Of a stretch of DNA of 54,504 nucleotides, positions 20,769-29,890 are shown piece by piece. Under the pieces are notes generated by a model. It did not search any database and was not told the DNA's origin. It saw only the letters and a list, made by a program, of their open reading frames with translations. Both the position numbers and the translations under genes were made by a program. Source of the stretch: Herbaspirillum sp. CF444 (GTDB taxonomy: Bacteria > Pseudomonadota > Gammaproteobacteria > Burkholderiales > Burkholderiaceae_D); the NCBI RefSeq assembly GCF_000282135.1, contig NZ_AKJW01000028.1, positions 1 to 54,504 on the forward strand, given 5' to 3'. Position 1 is the stretch's first letter; every line of letters starts with the position of its first letter.

Positions 20769-21758
20769 TTGTCCGCCGCTCTCCAATCCGCTACGCCAAA
20801 TTCCTTCATTGACCCGATAGCTGCCGACATGGGCGCGGTCAATACCGTTATTCGCCAGCAACTTTATTCCGAAGTCCCGCTGGTCAATCAGGTTGCCGAA
20901 TACATCATCAGCGCCGGCGGCAAGCGCATCCGGCCCGTGCTGGTGTTGCTCATCGCCAATGCCTATTCCTATCAGGGCAACGCGCATCACTCGCTGGCGG
21001 CCGTGATCGAATTCATCCATACCGCGACGCTGCTGCACGACGACGTGGTCGACGAATCCTCGTTGCGCCGCGGCAAGCAGACCGCCAACGCCCTGTTCGG
21101 CAACGCCGCTTCGGTGCTGGTGGGCGACTTCCTGTATTCGCGCGCCTTCCAGATGATGGTCACGGTCGGCAACGCCCGCGTCATGCAAATCGTGGCCGAC
21201 GCCACCAATGTGATCGCCGAGGGCGAAGTGCTGCAGTTGCTGAACATGCACAACCCGGACGTCAACGAAGCCGATTACCTGCGCGTGATCCGCTCCAAGA
21301 CCGCCAAGCTGTTCGAAGCCGCCGCGCAACTGGGCGCGTTGATCGCCGGCGCCGACGAAGCCGGCATCGATGCCGCCGGCGAATACGGCCGCTCGCTGGG
21401 CACCGCGTTCCAGTTGATCGACGACGTGCTGGACTATTCCGGCAACGCCGCCGAGATCGGCAAGAACGTCGGCGACGACTTGCGCGAAGGCAAACCGACG
21501 CTGCCGCTGATTTATCTGATGGAAAACGGCACGCCGGAACAACGCGAGCTGGTGCGTAGTTGCATCGAGAACGGCGACGAGCAGCATTTCGATCAGATCC
21601 TGTCCGCGATTACGAGCTCGGGCGCCCTGGATTACACGCGCCAGGAAGCGCAAAAAGCAAGCCGCCGCGCAAGCGATGCAATTGCTTCGCTACCCGATAG
21701 CAAGTACAAAGATTCTTTGCTAGAATTATCCGCTTTCGCGGTGGACCGTAATCATTAA
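20769..21758 (+). CDS. ispB: All-trans-polyprenyl (octaprenyl-type) diphosphate synthase
   Basis: A trans-isoprenyl diphosphate synthase of 329 aa making the ubiquinone side chain. Both Asp-rich motifs are present: LLHDDVVDESSLRRG (first, about residue 95) and LIDDVLDYSG (second, about residue 220), with GGKRIRP near the N-terminus. The start is TTG at 20769 with AGG upstream; the next in-frame Met (20829) would remove family sequence. It is divergent from rplU, the arrangement also seen in E. coli. The tRNA-Pro gene follows 20 bases after the stop. Confidence 0.93.
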   Translation: MSAALQSATPNSFIDPIAADMGAVNTVIRQQLYSEVPLVNQVAEYIISAGGKRIRPVLVLLIANAYSYQGNAHHSLAAVIEFIHTATLLHDDVVDESSLRRGKQTANALFGNAASVLVGDFLYSRAFQMMVTVGNARVMQIVADATNVIAEGEVLQLLNMHNPDVNEADYLRVIRSKTAKLFEAAAQLGALIAGADEAGIDAAGEYGRSLGTAFQLIDDVLDYSGNAAEIGKNVGDDLREGKPTLPLIYLMENGTPEQRELVRSCIENGDEQHFDQILSAITSSGALDYTRQEAQKASRRASDAIASLPDSKYKDSLLELSAFAVDRNH

Positions 21759-21778
21759 CACAATATGATGCGGGCAGT

Positions 21779-21855
21779 CGGGGTGTAGCTTAGCCCGGTA
21801 GAGCGCTACGTTCGGGACGTAGAGGCCGGAGGTTCGAATCCTCTCACCCCGACCA
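21779..21855 (+). tRNA. tRNA-Pro (anticodon CGG)
   Basis: A 77-base cloverleaf. Acceptor CGGGGTG pairs with CACCCCG; the D arm holds GCTTAGCCCGGTAGAGC; anticodon stem CTACG/CGTAG encloses loop TTCGGGA with anticodon CGG, reading CCG; the T arm is GGAGG-TTCGAAT-CCTCT. The CCA end is encoded (21853-21855). It reads the CCG codon, which is frequent in this GC-rich genome. Confidence 0.97.
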
Positions 21856-21890
21856 AACGAAAATCACATCAACTACCTTACGGTGACCCT

Positions 21891-23192
21891 TTGGATACCG
21901 TGCCCATATGGGTGCAAATTCTTGCACTGGCACTTCTGATTCTTTGCTCGGCTTTCTTTTCCATGACCGAGACCGCCTTGATGGCTGCCAACCGGCATCG
22001 CCTCAGGCATTTAGCCAAGCACGGCAACAGGCGTGCGATCACCATCCTCTGGCTGCTTGAACGCACCGACAAACTGCTGTCGCTGATCCTGATCGCTAAT
22101 ACGTTGATCAATGCGCTGGCGACGGCGCTGGTCACGGCGCTGGCGATTGCCGCCTTCGGCAACCACGAAAAGGTCATCACCATCGCCACCGCCTGCGTGG
22201 CCGGCCTGCTGATCATCTTCGCGGAAATCGTCCCCAAGATCATCGGCGCTACCTTTCCGGAACGCATCTCGCTGTTCACCAGCTTCATCCTCAAGCCGCT
22301 GATGGCGCTGGCCAAACCGCTGCTGTGGGTGGTCAACATCATCGTGTCGACCATCCTGCGCATCATGCACATCAAGGCCAGCGGCCGCTCCCACGACCAG
22401 CGCCTGTCGCCGGAAGAATTGCGTTCCATCGTGCTGGAAGGCGGCAACTTCATCCCGCAAAAGCACAAGAGCATCCTGCTCAACCTGTTCGACCTGGAAA
22501 AAATCTCGGTCGAAGACGTCATGACGCCGCGCGCCCAGGTTGAAGCGCTCAACCTGTCGGTCTCCATCGACGAAATTCGCCACCAGCTCGCCACCTGTTA
22601 TCACAACAAGCTGCCGGTATACGAAGGCGAAATCAATCAGATCGTCGGCATCCTGCACGTGCGCAAGGTCGTCACGCTGTTCAGCCAGGACGAAGAAATT
22701 TCCAGCGAAGACATCCGCCCGCTGCTGAGCACCCCGTACTTCATCCCGCAGGACACCGACGTCTTCACCCAGTTGCAATACTTCCAGGAAAACCACGAGC
22801 GCCTGGGCATCATCGTCGACGAATACGGCGAAGTGCAGGGCCTGGTGACGCTGGAAGACATCATCGAAGAAATGATCGGCGAATTCACGACCTCCGTTCC
22901 CGGCGCGGCGCGCGCCGACAGCTTCAGCTGGAACCAGGACGGCGAATGCCTGCTGGAGGGCACCACCACCTTGCGCGACATCAACAAGCGCCTCGGCCTG
23001 AGCCTGCCGCTGGACGGTCCCAAGACGCTCAACGGCCTGCTGCTGGAATGGCTGCGCGACATCCCGGAAGCCAACGTCTCCGTCAAGATCGCCGGCTGCA
23101 TCATCGAAATCATCCAGGTGCAAAACCAGGCGATCAAAGTGGTCAAACTGATCGTGCCCAAAGGCATGAAAGCGGCGAAAGCCGAACAATAA
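21891..23192 (+). CDS. CNNM/CorC-type (HlyC/CorC family) membrane protein
   Basis: A 433-aa protein. The N-terminal DUF21/CNNM domain has three to four membrane segments with the conserved FFSMTETALMAANRHRL. A pair of CBS domains follows (about residues 205-325, including VEDVMTPRAQVEAL and DEYGEVQGLVTLEDI), and a CorC_HlyC C-terminal domain closes the protein. Relatives (YtfL, CorB) act in Mg2+/Co2+ or polyamine handling; haemolysis is not implied. The start is TTG at 21891 (or GTG at 21900) because no ATG is suitably placed. Confidence 0.88.
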   Translation: MDTVPIWVQILALALLILCSAFFSMTETALMAANRHRLRHLAKHGNRRAITILWLLERTDKLLSLILIANTLINALATALVTALAIAAFGNHEKVITIATACVAGLLIIFAEIVPKIIGATFPERISLFTSFILKPLMALAKPLLWVVNIIVSTILRIMHIKASGRSHDQRLSPEELRSIVLEGGNFIPQKHKSILLNLFDLEKISVEDVMTPRAQVEALNLSVSIDEIRHQLATCYHNKLPVYEGEINQIVGILHVRKVVTLFSQDEEISSEDIRPLLSTPYFIPQDTDVFTQLQYFQENHERLGIIVDEYGEVQGLVTLEDIIEEMIGEFTTSVPGAARADSFSWNQDGECLLEGTTTLRDINKRLGLSLPLDGPKTLNGLLLEWLRDIPEANVSVKIAGCIIEIIQVQNQAIKVVKLIVPKGMKAAKAEQ

Positions 23193-23342
23193 CGATATAC
23201 AAAATCGCGCCCCATGCGCATGATCGGACGCTTCCGCTTCTCGCCGAGAAGCCCGATGAATCCATCACATGCAACGAAGCGATCCGACATGGGCATGCCG
23301 GCCTGACGCCGGCTTCCGTCCGGAAGCGTTTCCCTCCCGGCC

Positions 23343-24548
23343 ATGCACCAACAACCTGCCCGCTCCGCCAGCCACGCGCCTGACGACACGCCCGTCGTCC
23401 ACTACCTGCAAAAAATCCTGCTCGACGCCATCAGCCTCGGCGCTTCCGACCTGCATTTCGAACCGTTCGAGCAGTTCTATCGCATCCGCTTCCGCATCGA
23501 CGGCCAGCTGCGCGACGTCCTGGAGCCGCCGCTGGCAATGAAAGACCGGCTGTCTTCGCGCATCAAGATTCTCGCCAATCTCGACATCGCCGAGAAACGC
23601 GTGCCGCAGGACGGTCGCATGAAGCTGGCGCTGTCGAAGACGCGTTCCATCGACTTTCGCGTCTCGACCTTGCCCACGCTGTTCGGCGAAAAGATCGTCA
23701 TGCGCATCCTCGACGCCGGCCAGACGCAAACGGGCATTGACGCGCTGGGCTACGACGCGGTGCAAAAGGAATTGCTGCTGCAAGCCATCCGTCGGCCTTA
23801 CGGCATGGTGCTCATGACGGGGCCGACCGGCTCCGGCAAGACGGTGTCGCTGTATGCCTGCCTCAACATCCTGAACCAGCCCGGCACGAATATCTCCACC
23901 GTCGAAGACCCCGCCGAAATCAACCTGCCCGGCATCAACCAGGTCAACGTCAACGAACGCGCCGGACTGACGTTTCCTGTGGCGCTGCGCGCCTTCCTGC
24001 GCCAGGACCCCGACATTGTCATGGTCGGCGAGATCCGCGACCTGGAAACCGCCGACATCGCCGTCAAGGCCGCGCAGACCGGCCATCTGGTGTTTTCCAC
24101 GCTGCATACCAACGACGCGCCGTCGACGCTCACCCGGCTGATGAACATGGGCGTTCCGGCCTTCAACATCGCCTCCTCGGTGATCATGATCACGGCGCAG
24201 CGACTGGTGCGCCGGCTGTGCGGCTGCAAGCAGCCGGCCAACCTGCCCGCCGACACATTGCGCGAGGCAGGTTTCGACGATGCCGACACCCAAGGCAACT
24301 GGCCGCTGTATCGCGCCGCCGGTTGCCCGCGCTGCGGCAACAGCGGCTACAAAGGGCGTGTCGGCGTTTATCAGGTCATGCCGGTCGGCGAAACGATTGA
24401 ACGACTCATCCTCGCGCACGCGTCGACGCTGGAGATCGAATTGCAGGCACGCAAGGAAGGCGTTCTCAGCCTGCGCCAGGCGGGACTGAAGAAGGTCCGG
24501 GAGGGCATCACCAGCCTCGACGAAATCCTCGCCTGCACCAACCTCTGA
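23343..24548 (+). CDS. pilB: Type IV pilus assembly ATPase PilB-like, lacking the N-terminal domain
   Basis: A GspE/PilB secretion ATPase of 401 aa that powers pilin polymerisation. It has [15 protein letters not shown] (Walker A), STVEDPAEI (Asp box), [17 protein letters not shown] (Walker B) and [12 protein letters not shown] (His box). A zinc-binding four-Cys motif is split as CGC and [12 protein letters not shown]. PilB is usually about 560-570 aa, with a separate N-terminal GspII_E domain; here the protein starts directly at the N2/PAS-like part. An in-frame stop at 23304 and only 150 bases after the previous gene leave no room for the missing domain. Hence it is shortened, HofB-like, but with an intact core. 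Confidence 0.88.
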   Translation: MHQQPARSASHAPDDTPVVHYLQKILLDAISLGASDLHFEPFEQFYRIRFRIDGQLRDVLEPPLAMKDRLSSRIKILANLDIAEKRVPQDGRMKLALSKTRSIDFRVSTLPTLFGEKIVMRILDAGQTQTGIDALGYDAVQKELLLQAIRRPYGMVLMTGPTGSGKTVSLYACLNILNQPGTNISTVEDPAEINLPGINQVNVNERAGLTFPVALRAFLRQDPDIVMVGEIRDLETADIAVKAAQTGHLVFSTLHTNDAPSTLTRLMNMGVPAFNIASSVIMITAQRLVRRLCGCKQPANLPADTLREAGFDDADTQGNWPLYRAAGCPRCGNSGYKGRVGVYQVMPVGETIERLILAHASTLEIELQARKEGVLSLRQAGLKKVREGITSLDEILACTNL

Positions 24549-24578
24549 CGCGACTGCCTGCAACCGGAACGACACATC

Positions 24579-25805
24579 ATGGCGACATCCCCGCAACGCC
24601 CGCCTGCGCGACGCCGCACAACGCTGTATGCATGGGAGGGCAAAGATCGCAACGGCAAGCTCGCGCGCGGAGAAATGCCTGCCAGCGGCACGGCCGTCGT
24701 CAGCGCCATGCTGCGCCGCCAGGGCATCCTGGCCTTGTCCATCAAACGGAAACGCGTACAGCGCGACAACAGGATCCGCGAAAAGGAGCTCGCGCTCTTC
24801 ACCCGCCAGCTGGCGACCATGCTCAAGGCCGGCGTGCCGCTGCTGCAGGCCTTCGGCATCGTCGCGCGCAGCCAGACCAATCCGGCGCTGGCACGCCTGA
24901 TCCTGAGTCTGTGCGCCGACGTGGAAGGCGGCACCAGCCTGAACCAGGCGTTCGCGCGCCATCCGCGCTATTTCAACACGCTGTTCTGCAACCTGATCGC
25001 CGCCGGCGAGCAAGCGGGCCTGCTGGACGAATTGCTGGACAGCCTGGCGCGCTATCAGGAAAAGACCCTGGCGCTCAAGAACAAGGTGCGGGCGGCGCTG
25101 ATCTATCCCGCCGCCATCGTGACGGTCGCCATCCTCGTGACCTCCGTCATCATGATCTGGGTAGTGCCGACGTTCAAAGAGGTCTTCAGCAGTTTCGGCG
25201 CCGAACTGCCGCTGCCGACGCGCATCGTCATCGCGATTTCCGACTTCATGGCGCGCTATTGGTGGATGCTGGCTGGATTTCTGGGCGGCGCCATGGCATG
25301 GGCGCTGCGGCTATGGCGGCGCTCGGCCGCATGGCGGGCGCGCACGGACCGCCTCCTGCTCAGGCTGCCGCTGTTCGGCAAGCTCGTGCGCAAAGCGACG
25401 GTGGCGCGCTGGAGCCGCACGCTGGCCACGCTGTTCGGCGCCGGCATTCCCCTGATCGACGCCTTGCAGGCGGTGGGCGCGGCGGCCGGCAACGCCGCCT
25501 ATGCCGACGCCACCGCGACCATCCGGCAACAGGTCGCCGCCGGCGCCAGCCTGACGACCGCGCTTGAACAAACCCGGATGTTTCCCGGCATGGTCGGACA
25601 GATGGTCGCCATCGGCGAGGAGTCCGGTGCGCTCGACGAGATGCTTGCCAAAGTGGCCGACTTTTATGAAATAGAGGTGACCGAAGCGGTCGCGTCCCTC
25701 TCCAACCTCATGGAACCCTTTATCATGGTGGTTCTGGGCGTCGTCATCGGCGGCCTGGTTATTGCCATGTACCTGCCTATTTTCAAACTGGGATCCGTTA
25801 TCTGA
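24579..25805 (+). CDS. pilC: Type IV pilus inner-membrane platform protein
   Basis: A 408-aa protein with two T2SSF domains. The first (about residues 70-190) holds FTRQLATMLKAGVPLLQAF and the second (about 270-395) holds WSRTLATLFGAGIPLIDAL, an internal duplication typical of PilC/GspF. Membrane segments are near residues 175-205, 220-240 and 375-400. The first 60 residues include a Trp-Glu-Gly motif (YAWEGKDRNGKLARGEM). It binds the PilB hexamer. It lies 30 bases after pilB, and its stop overlaps pilD by one base. Confidence 0.95.
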   Translation: MATSPQRPPARRRTTLYAWEGKDRNGKLARGEMPASGTAVVSAMLRRQGILALSIKRKRVQRDNRIREKELALFTRQLATMLKAGVPLLQAFGIVARSQTNPALARLILSLCADVEGGTSLNQAFARHPRYFNTLFCNLIAAGEQAGLLDELLDSLARYQEKTLALKNKVRAALIYPAAIVTVAILVTSVIMIWVVPTFKEVFSSFGAELPLPTRIVIAISDFMARYWWMLAGFLGGAMAWALRLWRRSAAWRARTDRLLLRLPLFGKLVRKATVARWSRTLATLFGAGIPLIDALQAVGAAAGNAAYADATATIRQQVAAGASLTTALEQTRMFPGMVGQMVAIGEESGALDEMLAKVADFYEIEVTEAVASLSNLMEPFIMVVLGVVIGGLVIAMYLPIFKLGSVI

Positions 25806-26671
25806 TGCTGGAAATGCTGATATCTACCGACATACATCGCAGCGGCAGCCCGCTGGCCGCGCTGGTTGCCGCCGGCATCGGACTGTTGATCGGCAGCTTC
25901 CTGAATGTCGTCATCCATCGCCTGCCGAAGATGATGCAGCGCGAAGCCGACAACTACCTGGCCCACGAAACCGGCAAAAGCGCACCGCACACCGACCGCT
26001 ACAACCTGCTGACGCCGCGTTCGGCCTGCCCGCAGTGCGCCGCGCCGGTTCCCGGCGGGTACAACATTCCCGTGGTCGGCTACTTGCTGTTGCGCGGTCG
26101 CTGCGCCCGCTGCGAAGCGGCGATCCCGCTGCGTTATCCGCTGGTGGAAATCCTCAGCGCGCTCCTGTCGGCGTGGCTGGGCTGGCATTACGGCCTCGGA
26201 AACGCGGGCCTGGCGGCGCTGGCGTTCGCCTATTTTCTGATTGCGCTCAGCGTCATCGATGCGCAAACCCAACTCCTGCCCGACAGCCTGACGCTATCGT
26301 TACTGTGGCTGGGGCTGCTGGTCAACCTGAACGGCAGCTTCGCGCCGCTGAGCGATGCCGTGCTGGGCGCCGCGGCGGGTTATCTTGCCCTGTGGGCAAT
26401 TTACTGGGTTTTCAGGCTCGCCACCGGCAAGGAGGGCATGGGTTACGGCGACTTCAAGCTGATGGCCGCGCTGGGCGCCTGGCTGGGCTGGCAGGCGTTG
26501 CCGCTGATCCTGCTGCTGGCATCCTGCCTGGGCGCCGTGATCGGCATCGCCATGGTGCTGATGAAACGCAAAGCCGCCGACCAGGCGCTGCCTTTCGGGC
26601 CATATCTGGCGATAGCGGGTATGCTGATGCTGCTGTACGGCAAATCGTTTTTGTATTTCAGCCTGTATTGA
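25805..26671 (+). CDS. pilD: Prepilin peptidase / N-methyltransferase
   Basis: An inner-membrane aspartic protease of 288 aa that cuts the leader of type IV prepilins and methylates the new N-terminus. The catalytic Asp motifs are [12 protein letters not shown] and [10 protein letters not shown]; the cytoplasmic zinc-binding loop has two CxxC pairs, [10 protein letters not shown] and CARCEAAIP. About seven to eight membrane segments. ATG overlaps the pilC stop (TGATG). The pilB-pilC-pilD-coaE-zapD-yacG order is conserved in beta- and gammaproteobacteria. No pilin gene is in the window. Confidence 0.95.
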   Translation: MLEMLISTDIHRSGSPLAALVAAGIGLLIGSFLNVVIHRLPKMMQREADNYLAHETGKSAPHTDRYNLLTPRSACPQCAAPVPGGYNIPVVGYLLLRGRCARCEAAIPLRYPLVEILSALLSAWLGWHYGLGNAGLAALAFAYFLIALSVIDAQTQLLPDSLTLSLLWLGLLVNLNGSFAPLSDAVLGAAAGYLALWAIYWVFRLATGKEGMGYGDFKLMAALGAWLGWQALPLILLLASCLGAVIGIAMVLMKRKAADQALPFGPYLAIAGMLMLLYGKSFLYFSLY

Positions 26672-26684
26672 TGACGGTATCGCG

Positions 26685-27332
26685 ATGACGCCACCTTCCA
26701 CGCAACAACGCGCGCCCTTCTCCATCGGCTTGACCGGCGGCATCGGCAGCGGCAAAACCACCGTCGCCAACCTGTTCGGCGAACTGGGCGCCGCCATCAT
26801 CGACACCGACGCCATCGCGCATCAGTTGAGCGCCCCCGGAGGCGCCGCGATTGCGGCGATTCGCGCGGCCTTCGGCGACGACTTCATCACCGCCGAAGGC
26901 GCCATGGATCGCACCAGGATGCGCACGCATGTGTTCGCCGACAGCGACGCCCGGAAGCGGCTTGAATCCATCCTGCACCCGCTGATCCGCAGCGAAACCG
27001 CACGGGCCGCAGCCGAGGTGCGCGGCGATTATCCGATCTTCGTCGTGCCGCTGCTGGTGGAATCGCAACAATGGCGCAATCGCACCTCGCGCATCCTCGT
27101 CGTCGATTGCGCCGAAGAAGTCCAGATCAACCGCGTCATGCAGCGCAACGCCATGCCCCGCGCGCAAGTCGAGGCCATCATGGCGGCGCAGGCGACACGC
27201 GCAGAGCGCCTCGCCGCAGCCGACGACGTCATCGAAAACAATCTCGACACGGCCGCGCTGTTGCCGCAAATTGCGGCGCTGCATGCACACTATCTATCGC
27301 TGGCAAAAACAAATAGCGGCGATCATTTGTAA
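26685..27332 (+). CDS. coaE: Dephospho-CoA kinase
   Basis: The last step of coenzyme A synthesis (215 aa). It has P-loop [17 protein letters not shown] at the N-terminus, [11 protein letters not shown] (substrate-binding Asp), LHPLIRSE and the lid region around [18 protein letters not shown]. It starts 13 bases after pilD and is likely co-transcribed. Confidence 0.96.
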   Translation: MTPPSTQQRAPFSIGLTGGIGSGKTTVANLFGELGAAIIDTDAIAHQLSAPGGAAIAAIRAAFGDDFITAEGAMDRTRMRTHVFADSDARKRLESILHPLIRSETARAAAEVRGDYPIFVVPLLVESQQWRNRTSRILVVDCAEEVQINRVMQRNAMPRAQVEAIMAAQATRAERLAAADDVIENNLDTAALLPQIAALHAHYLSLAKTNSGDHL

Positions 27333-27366
27333 TTTTCCGCTGCATGGGTCAGAATCACGTAAATTA

Positions 27367-27439
27367 AACGCGCTTTATCAATATCCGCAATATCTTCAAT
27401 ATCGCTCCGATATTTCAAGGCATATTCATAAAGCGCGTT
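27367..27439 (+). promoter_or_regulatory. Inverted repeat with triple 9-nt repeat in the zapD leader
   Basis: AACGCGCTTTAT (27367-27378) and its perfect complement ATAAAGCGCGTT (27428-27439) enclose 49 AT-rich bases. Inside, CAATATC occurs three times at a 9-base period (27378-27403), followed by a partial inverted copy (GATATT at about 27409). The zapD start is 35 bases beyond. A possible promoter upstream is TTGTAA (27327-27332), 17 bases, CAGAAT (27350-27355). This could be a regulator-binding array or an mRNA hairpin controlling zapD. Confidence 0.55.
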
Positions 27440-27473
27440 GTCGAATCCGGTTCAACTTTAAAGGGACGCAGCT

Positions 27474-28229
27474 TTGATCGTTTACGAATACCCTTTCAAC
27501 GAGCGTATTCGCACGCTGTTGCGGTTGGAGGACCTGCACGAGAAGTTCGTGTTCTTCCTGCATCAGGAAAGCCCGCTGCAACATCATGTCGCCCTCTCCA
27601 CCATCTTCGAGATGCTCGAAGTAGCAGGACGCGCCGACCTCAAATCCGATCTGCTGCAAGAACTGGAACGCCAGAAGCAAATCCTGCTGGCTTATCAGTC
27701 CAATCCCAACGTCGAACCCGACATGCTCAATGCGATCCTCGGCGAAGTCGATCGCGCCTGCGTCGCCCTGGCCGCCTCACAGGGGCGTACCGGGCAGAAC
27801 ATCCGCGAAAACGAGTGGCTCATGAGCATCCGCGGCCGCACCATCATCCCGGGCGGCGCCTGCGAATTCGACCTGCCGTCCTATTACGCCTGGCAGCAAC
27901 GCTCGCCGGAACAGCGTTTCAACGACATTTCGAACTGGTTTGCACCGCTGGCGCCGCTGTTCGACGCCGTCACCATCGTCATGCGCCTGTTGCGCGAGTC
28001 GGGCCACGCGGTCAAGATCAACGCCGACGGCGGCAGCTACCAGCAAATGCTGCAAGGGAAGATTTACCAGATGCTGCGCCTGGTGCTGGATGAAGAGTTG
28101 GGCGCGATTCCGGAGATTTCAGCGAACAAATACATGCTTTGGGTGCGCTTCACCTCGCAAGATGGCGACATGAAACCCAAGGCGTTTGAAGGTGAAGTGC
28201 CGTTTGAACTGGCGCTTTGCGGATTTTAA
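27474..28229 (+). CDS. zapD: Cell division protein ZapD (Z-ring associated)
   Basis: A 251-aa cytoplasmic protein of the DUF1342 family that binds the FtsZ C-terminal tail and bundles protofilaments. It begins [20 protein letters not shown], nearly invariant in the family, and contains [13 protein letters not shown] and [15 protein letters not shown]. The start is TTG with AAGGGA seven bases upstream. The FtsZ encoded at 38763 has the matching C-terminal tail DIPAFLRKQAD. It follows coaE by 141 bases, which hold an unusual repeat. Confidence 0.95.
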   Translation: MIVYEYPFNERIRTLLRLEDLHEKFVFFLHQESPLQHHVALSTIFEMLEVAGRADLKSDLLQELERQKQILLAYQSNPNVEPDMLNAILGEVDRACVALAASQGRTGQNIRENEWLMSIRGRTIIPGGACEFDLPSYYAWQQRSPEQRFNDISNWFAPLAPLFDAVTIVMRLLRESGHAVKINADGGSYQQMLQGKIYQMLRLVLDEELGAIPEISANKYMLWVRFTSQDGDMKPKAFEGEVPFELALCGF

Positions 28230-28248
28230 GGTTTTTGAGGTAGATGTA

Positions 28249-28437
28249 ATGGCAACAATCGTCGACTGCCCCACCTGCGGCACCAAAGTGGAATGGACTG
28301 AAAAGAACAAATTCCGTCCATTCTGCTCGGAACGCTGCAAACAAATCGATCTCGGCGCCTGGGCCGAAGAGAAATACGCTATCCCCGCGGTCAACCTGCC
28401 GCAGGAGCAGGACGACGACAATTCATCGATGCAATAA
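28249..28437 (+). CDS. yacG: DNA gyrase inhibitor YacG
   Basis: A 62-aa zinc protein with [10 protein letters not shown] and [14 protein letters not shown], the four-Cys ribbon that in E. coli binds GyrB and blocks gyrase. The C-terminus is acidic ([10 protein letters not shown]). The start is ATG at 28249 with GAGG upstream; the open frame begins earlier inside zapD, but the family length fits this start. It is the last gene of the pil-coaE-zapD-yacG run. Confidence 0.95.
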   Translation: MATIVDCPTCGTKVEWTEKNKFRPFCSERCKQIDLGAWAEEKYAIPAVNLPQEQDDDNSSMQ

Positions 28438-28453
28438 GCCCATCGCCCAAACC

Positions 28454-28897
28454 TTAAGCAGGCGAATTTCCCCTGTCCTGTAGCTTGTCGATCCATTCAA
28501 TCAGCGGTATCGTCGCCGGCAACAAGGGCTCCACCTCGACGCTGCCCTGCCAGGCAAACGCCTGTCCTTCCAGACTTTGCGGCTCGCCGCGCCATTCCCG
28601 GCTGATGTAAAAATGCAAACGCACGTGCGCGTGCGGATACACGTGCTGTACACCGCACCACGGCTCGGCCGACAGCACCTCGATACCGAGTTCTTCCAGA
28701 AATTCACGCTTGAGTGCGTCCAGAATCGACTCGCCGCCCTCGACCTTGCCGCCCGGGAATTCCCAATAGCCGGCATATGGCTTGCCTTCCGGGCGCTGGC
28801 CCAGCAAAACGTCGCCGTTCGGCTTCATCAGGATGCCGACTGCGACGTCGATAGGAGCCGGCATCGGCGCCGACGTTGTTTCGGAGGCAACAGTCAT
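28454..28897 (-). CDS. mutT: Nudix hydrolase, MutT-type 8-oxo-dGTP diphosphatase
   Basis: A 147-aa protein. IDVAVGILMKPNGDVLLGQR and GYWEFPGGKVEGGE followed by the Nudix box (through REFLEELGI) closely follow MutT, which clears oxidised dGTP from the pool. The start ATG at 28897 overlaps the stop of the DUF815 gene (TGATG), so translation is coupled. MutT next to yacG/zapD is common in Betaproteobacteria. MutT is the best call; a different substrate preference cannot be excluded. Confidence 0.87.
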   Translation of the reverse strand: MTVASETTSAPMPAPIDVAVGILMKPNGDVLLGQRPEGKPYAGYWEFPGGKVEGGESILDALKREFLEELGIEVLSAEPWCGVQHVYPHAHVRLHFYISREWRGEPQSLEGQAFAWQGSVEVEPLLPATIPLIEWIDKLQDRGNSPA

Positions 28898-29778
28898 CAG
28901 GCTTTCAGCTTTCCGGCATAGTCCCTGGAGAATTGCCACGCCACGCGACCGGAGCGCGAGCTGCGTTGCAGCGCCCAGCGCAAGGCATCGCCACGTGCTT
29001 CCTCGATCTGCGCGGCATCGCAGCCGAAATGGCGCAGCCAGTGCGCGACGATGTCCAGATAATCGTCCTGCTTGAACGGGTAAAACGTCACCCACAGGCC
29101 GAAACGCTCGGACAAAGAAATCTTCTCTTCCACGGTCTCGCCCGGATGCAAGTCGCCGTCGTCGGTGTGCGTATACGTCGAATTGTCCGACATGCGCTCC
29201 GGCATCAGATGGCGACGGTTGGATGTCGCATAGATCAGCACGTTGTCCGACTGTGCCGCAATGCTGCCGTCCAGCGCCACTTTCAGCGCCTTGTAGCCGC
29301 TCTCGCCTTCTTCAAACGACAAGTCGTCGCAGAAGATGATGAAACGCTCGGGACGCGCCGACACCAGATCGACGATGTCCGGCAAATCATGCAGGTCATC
29401 CTTGTCCACCTCGATCAGGCGCAAACCGCGGTCCGCATACTGGTTCAGGCAAGCCTTGATCAGCGACGACTTGCCGGTCCCGCGCGCGCCGGTCAGCAGC
29501 ACGTTGTTGGCGGGGCGGCCGTCGACGAACTGCTTCGTGTTCTGATCGATCTGCTCCTTCTGCGGCCCGATGTTATGCAAATCCGCCAGCGAAATGGCCG
29601 AGATATGTCCCACCGATTGCAGATAGCCGGCGCCGTTACCATTGCCGTTGTTCCTGCGGCGCCAGCGAAACGCCACGCCCTTGTCCCACTCCACCGACGT
29701 GGCCGACTGCGGCAGGATGGATTCGATACGCTCCAGCAAAGCCTCGGCGCGCTGCAAAAACTGATCTAATTGAGTCAT
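28897..29778 (-). CDS. DUF815-family AAA+ ATPase
   Basis: A 293-aa protein with Walker A LLTGARGTGKSSLIKA (about residue 95), Walker B IIFCDDLSFEE, and a sensor-like LIYATSNRRHLMPE; arginine-rich WALQRSSRSGRVAWQF lies near the C-terminus. This is the DUF815 AAA+ family, seen in many bacteria next to mutT and without an established function. Its promoter region carries a perfect 15-base dyad at 29804-29818. Confidence 0.88.
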   Translation of the reverse strand: MTQLDQFLQRAEALLERIESILPQSATSVEWDKGVAFRWRRRNNGNGNGAGYLQSVGHISAISLADLHNIGPQKEQIDQNTKQFVDGRPANNVLLTGARGTGKSSLIKACLNQYADRGLRLIEVDKDDLHDLPDIVDLVSARPERFIIFCDDLSFEEGESGYKALKVALDGSIAAQSDNVLIYATSNRRHLMPERMSDNSTYTHTDDGDLHPGETVEEKISLSERFGLWVTFYPFKQDDYLDIVAHWLRHFGCDAAQIEEARGDALRWALQRSSRSGRVAWQFSRDYAGKLKA

Positions 29779-29803
29779 GACAAATTGGCAAAGTGGATAG
29801 TTA

Positions 29804-29818
29804 CGTCACATTGTGACG
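29804..29818. promoter_or_regulatory. Perfect dyad upstream of the DUF815-mutT operon
   Basis: CGTCACA-T-TGTGACG, two 7-bp arms around one base, is centred about 33 bases before the DUF815 start codon. Size and place fit a repressor operator. It has TCACA and TGTGA halves in the reverse order to a CRP site, so it is not a standard CRP box. Confidence 0.4.
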
Positions 29819-29890
29819 GAAACCAAACCGCCATCGCGTGAATAAAATTCGTGGAAAACCAAAGCCGTTCACCTAAAAACATCTCAGGCT

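Noticed and set aside
23193..23342. Lost N-terminal domain of PilB hidden in another frame
   Set aside because: Only 150 bases are available and none of the frames shows GspII_E-like sequence.
27378..27403. CAATATC triple repeat as a CRISPR or iteron origin
   Set aside because: Repeats are too short and there are no spacers; no replication gene or DnaA boxes were seen nearby, so a local regulatory repeat is the safer description.
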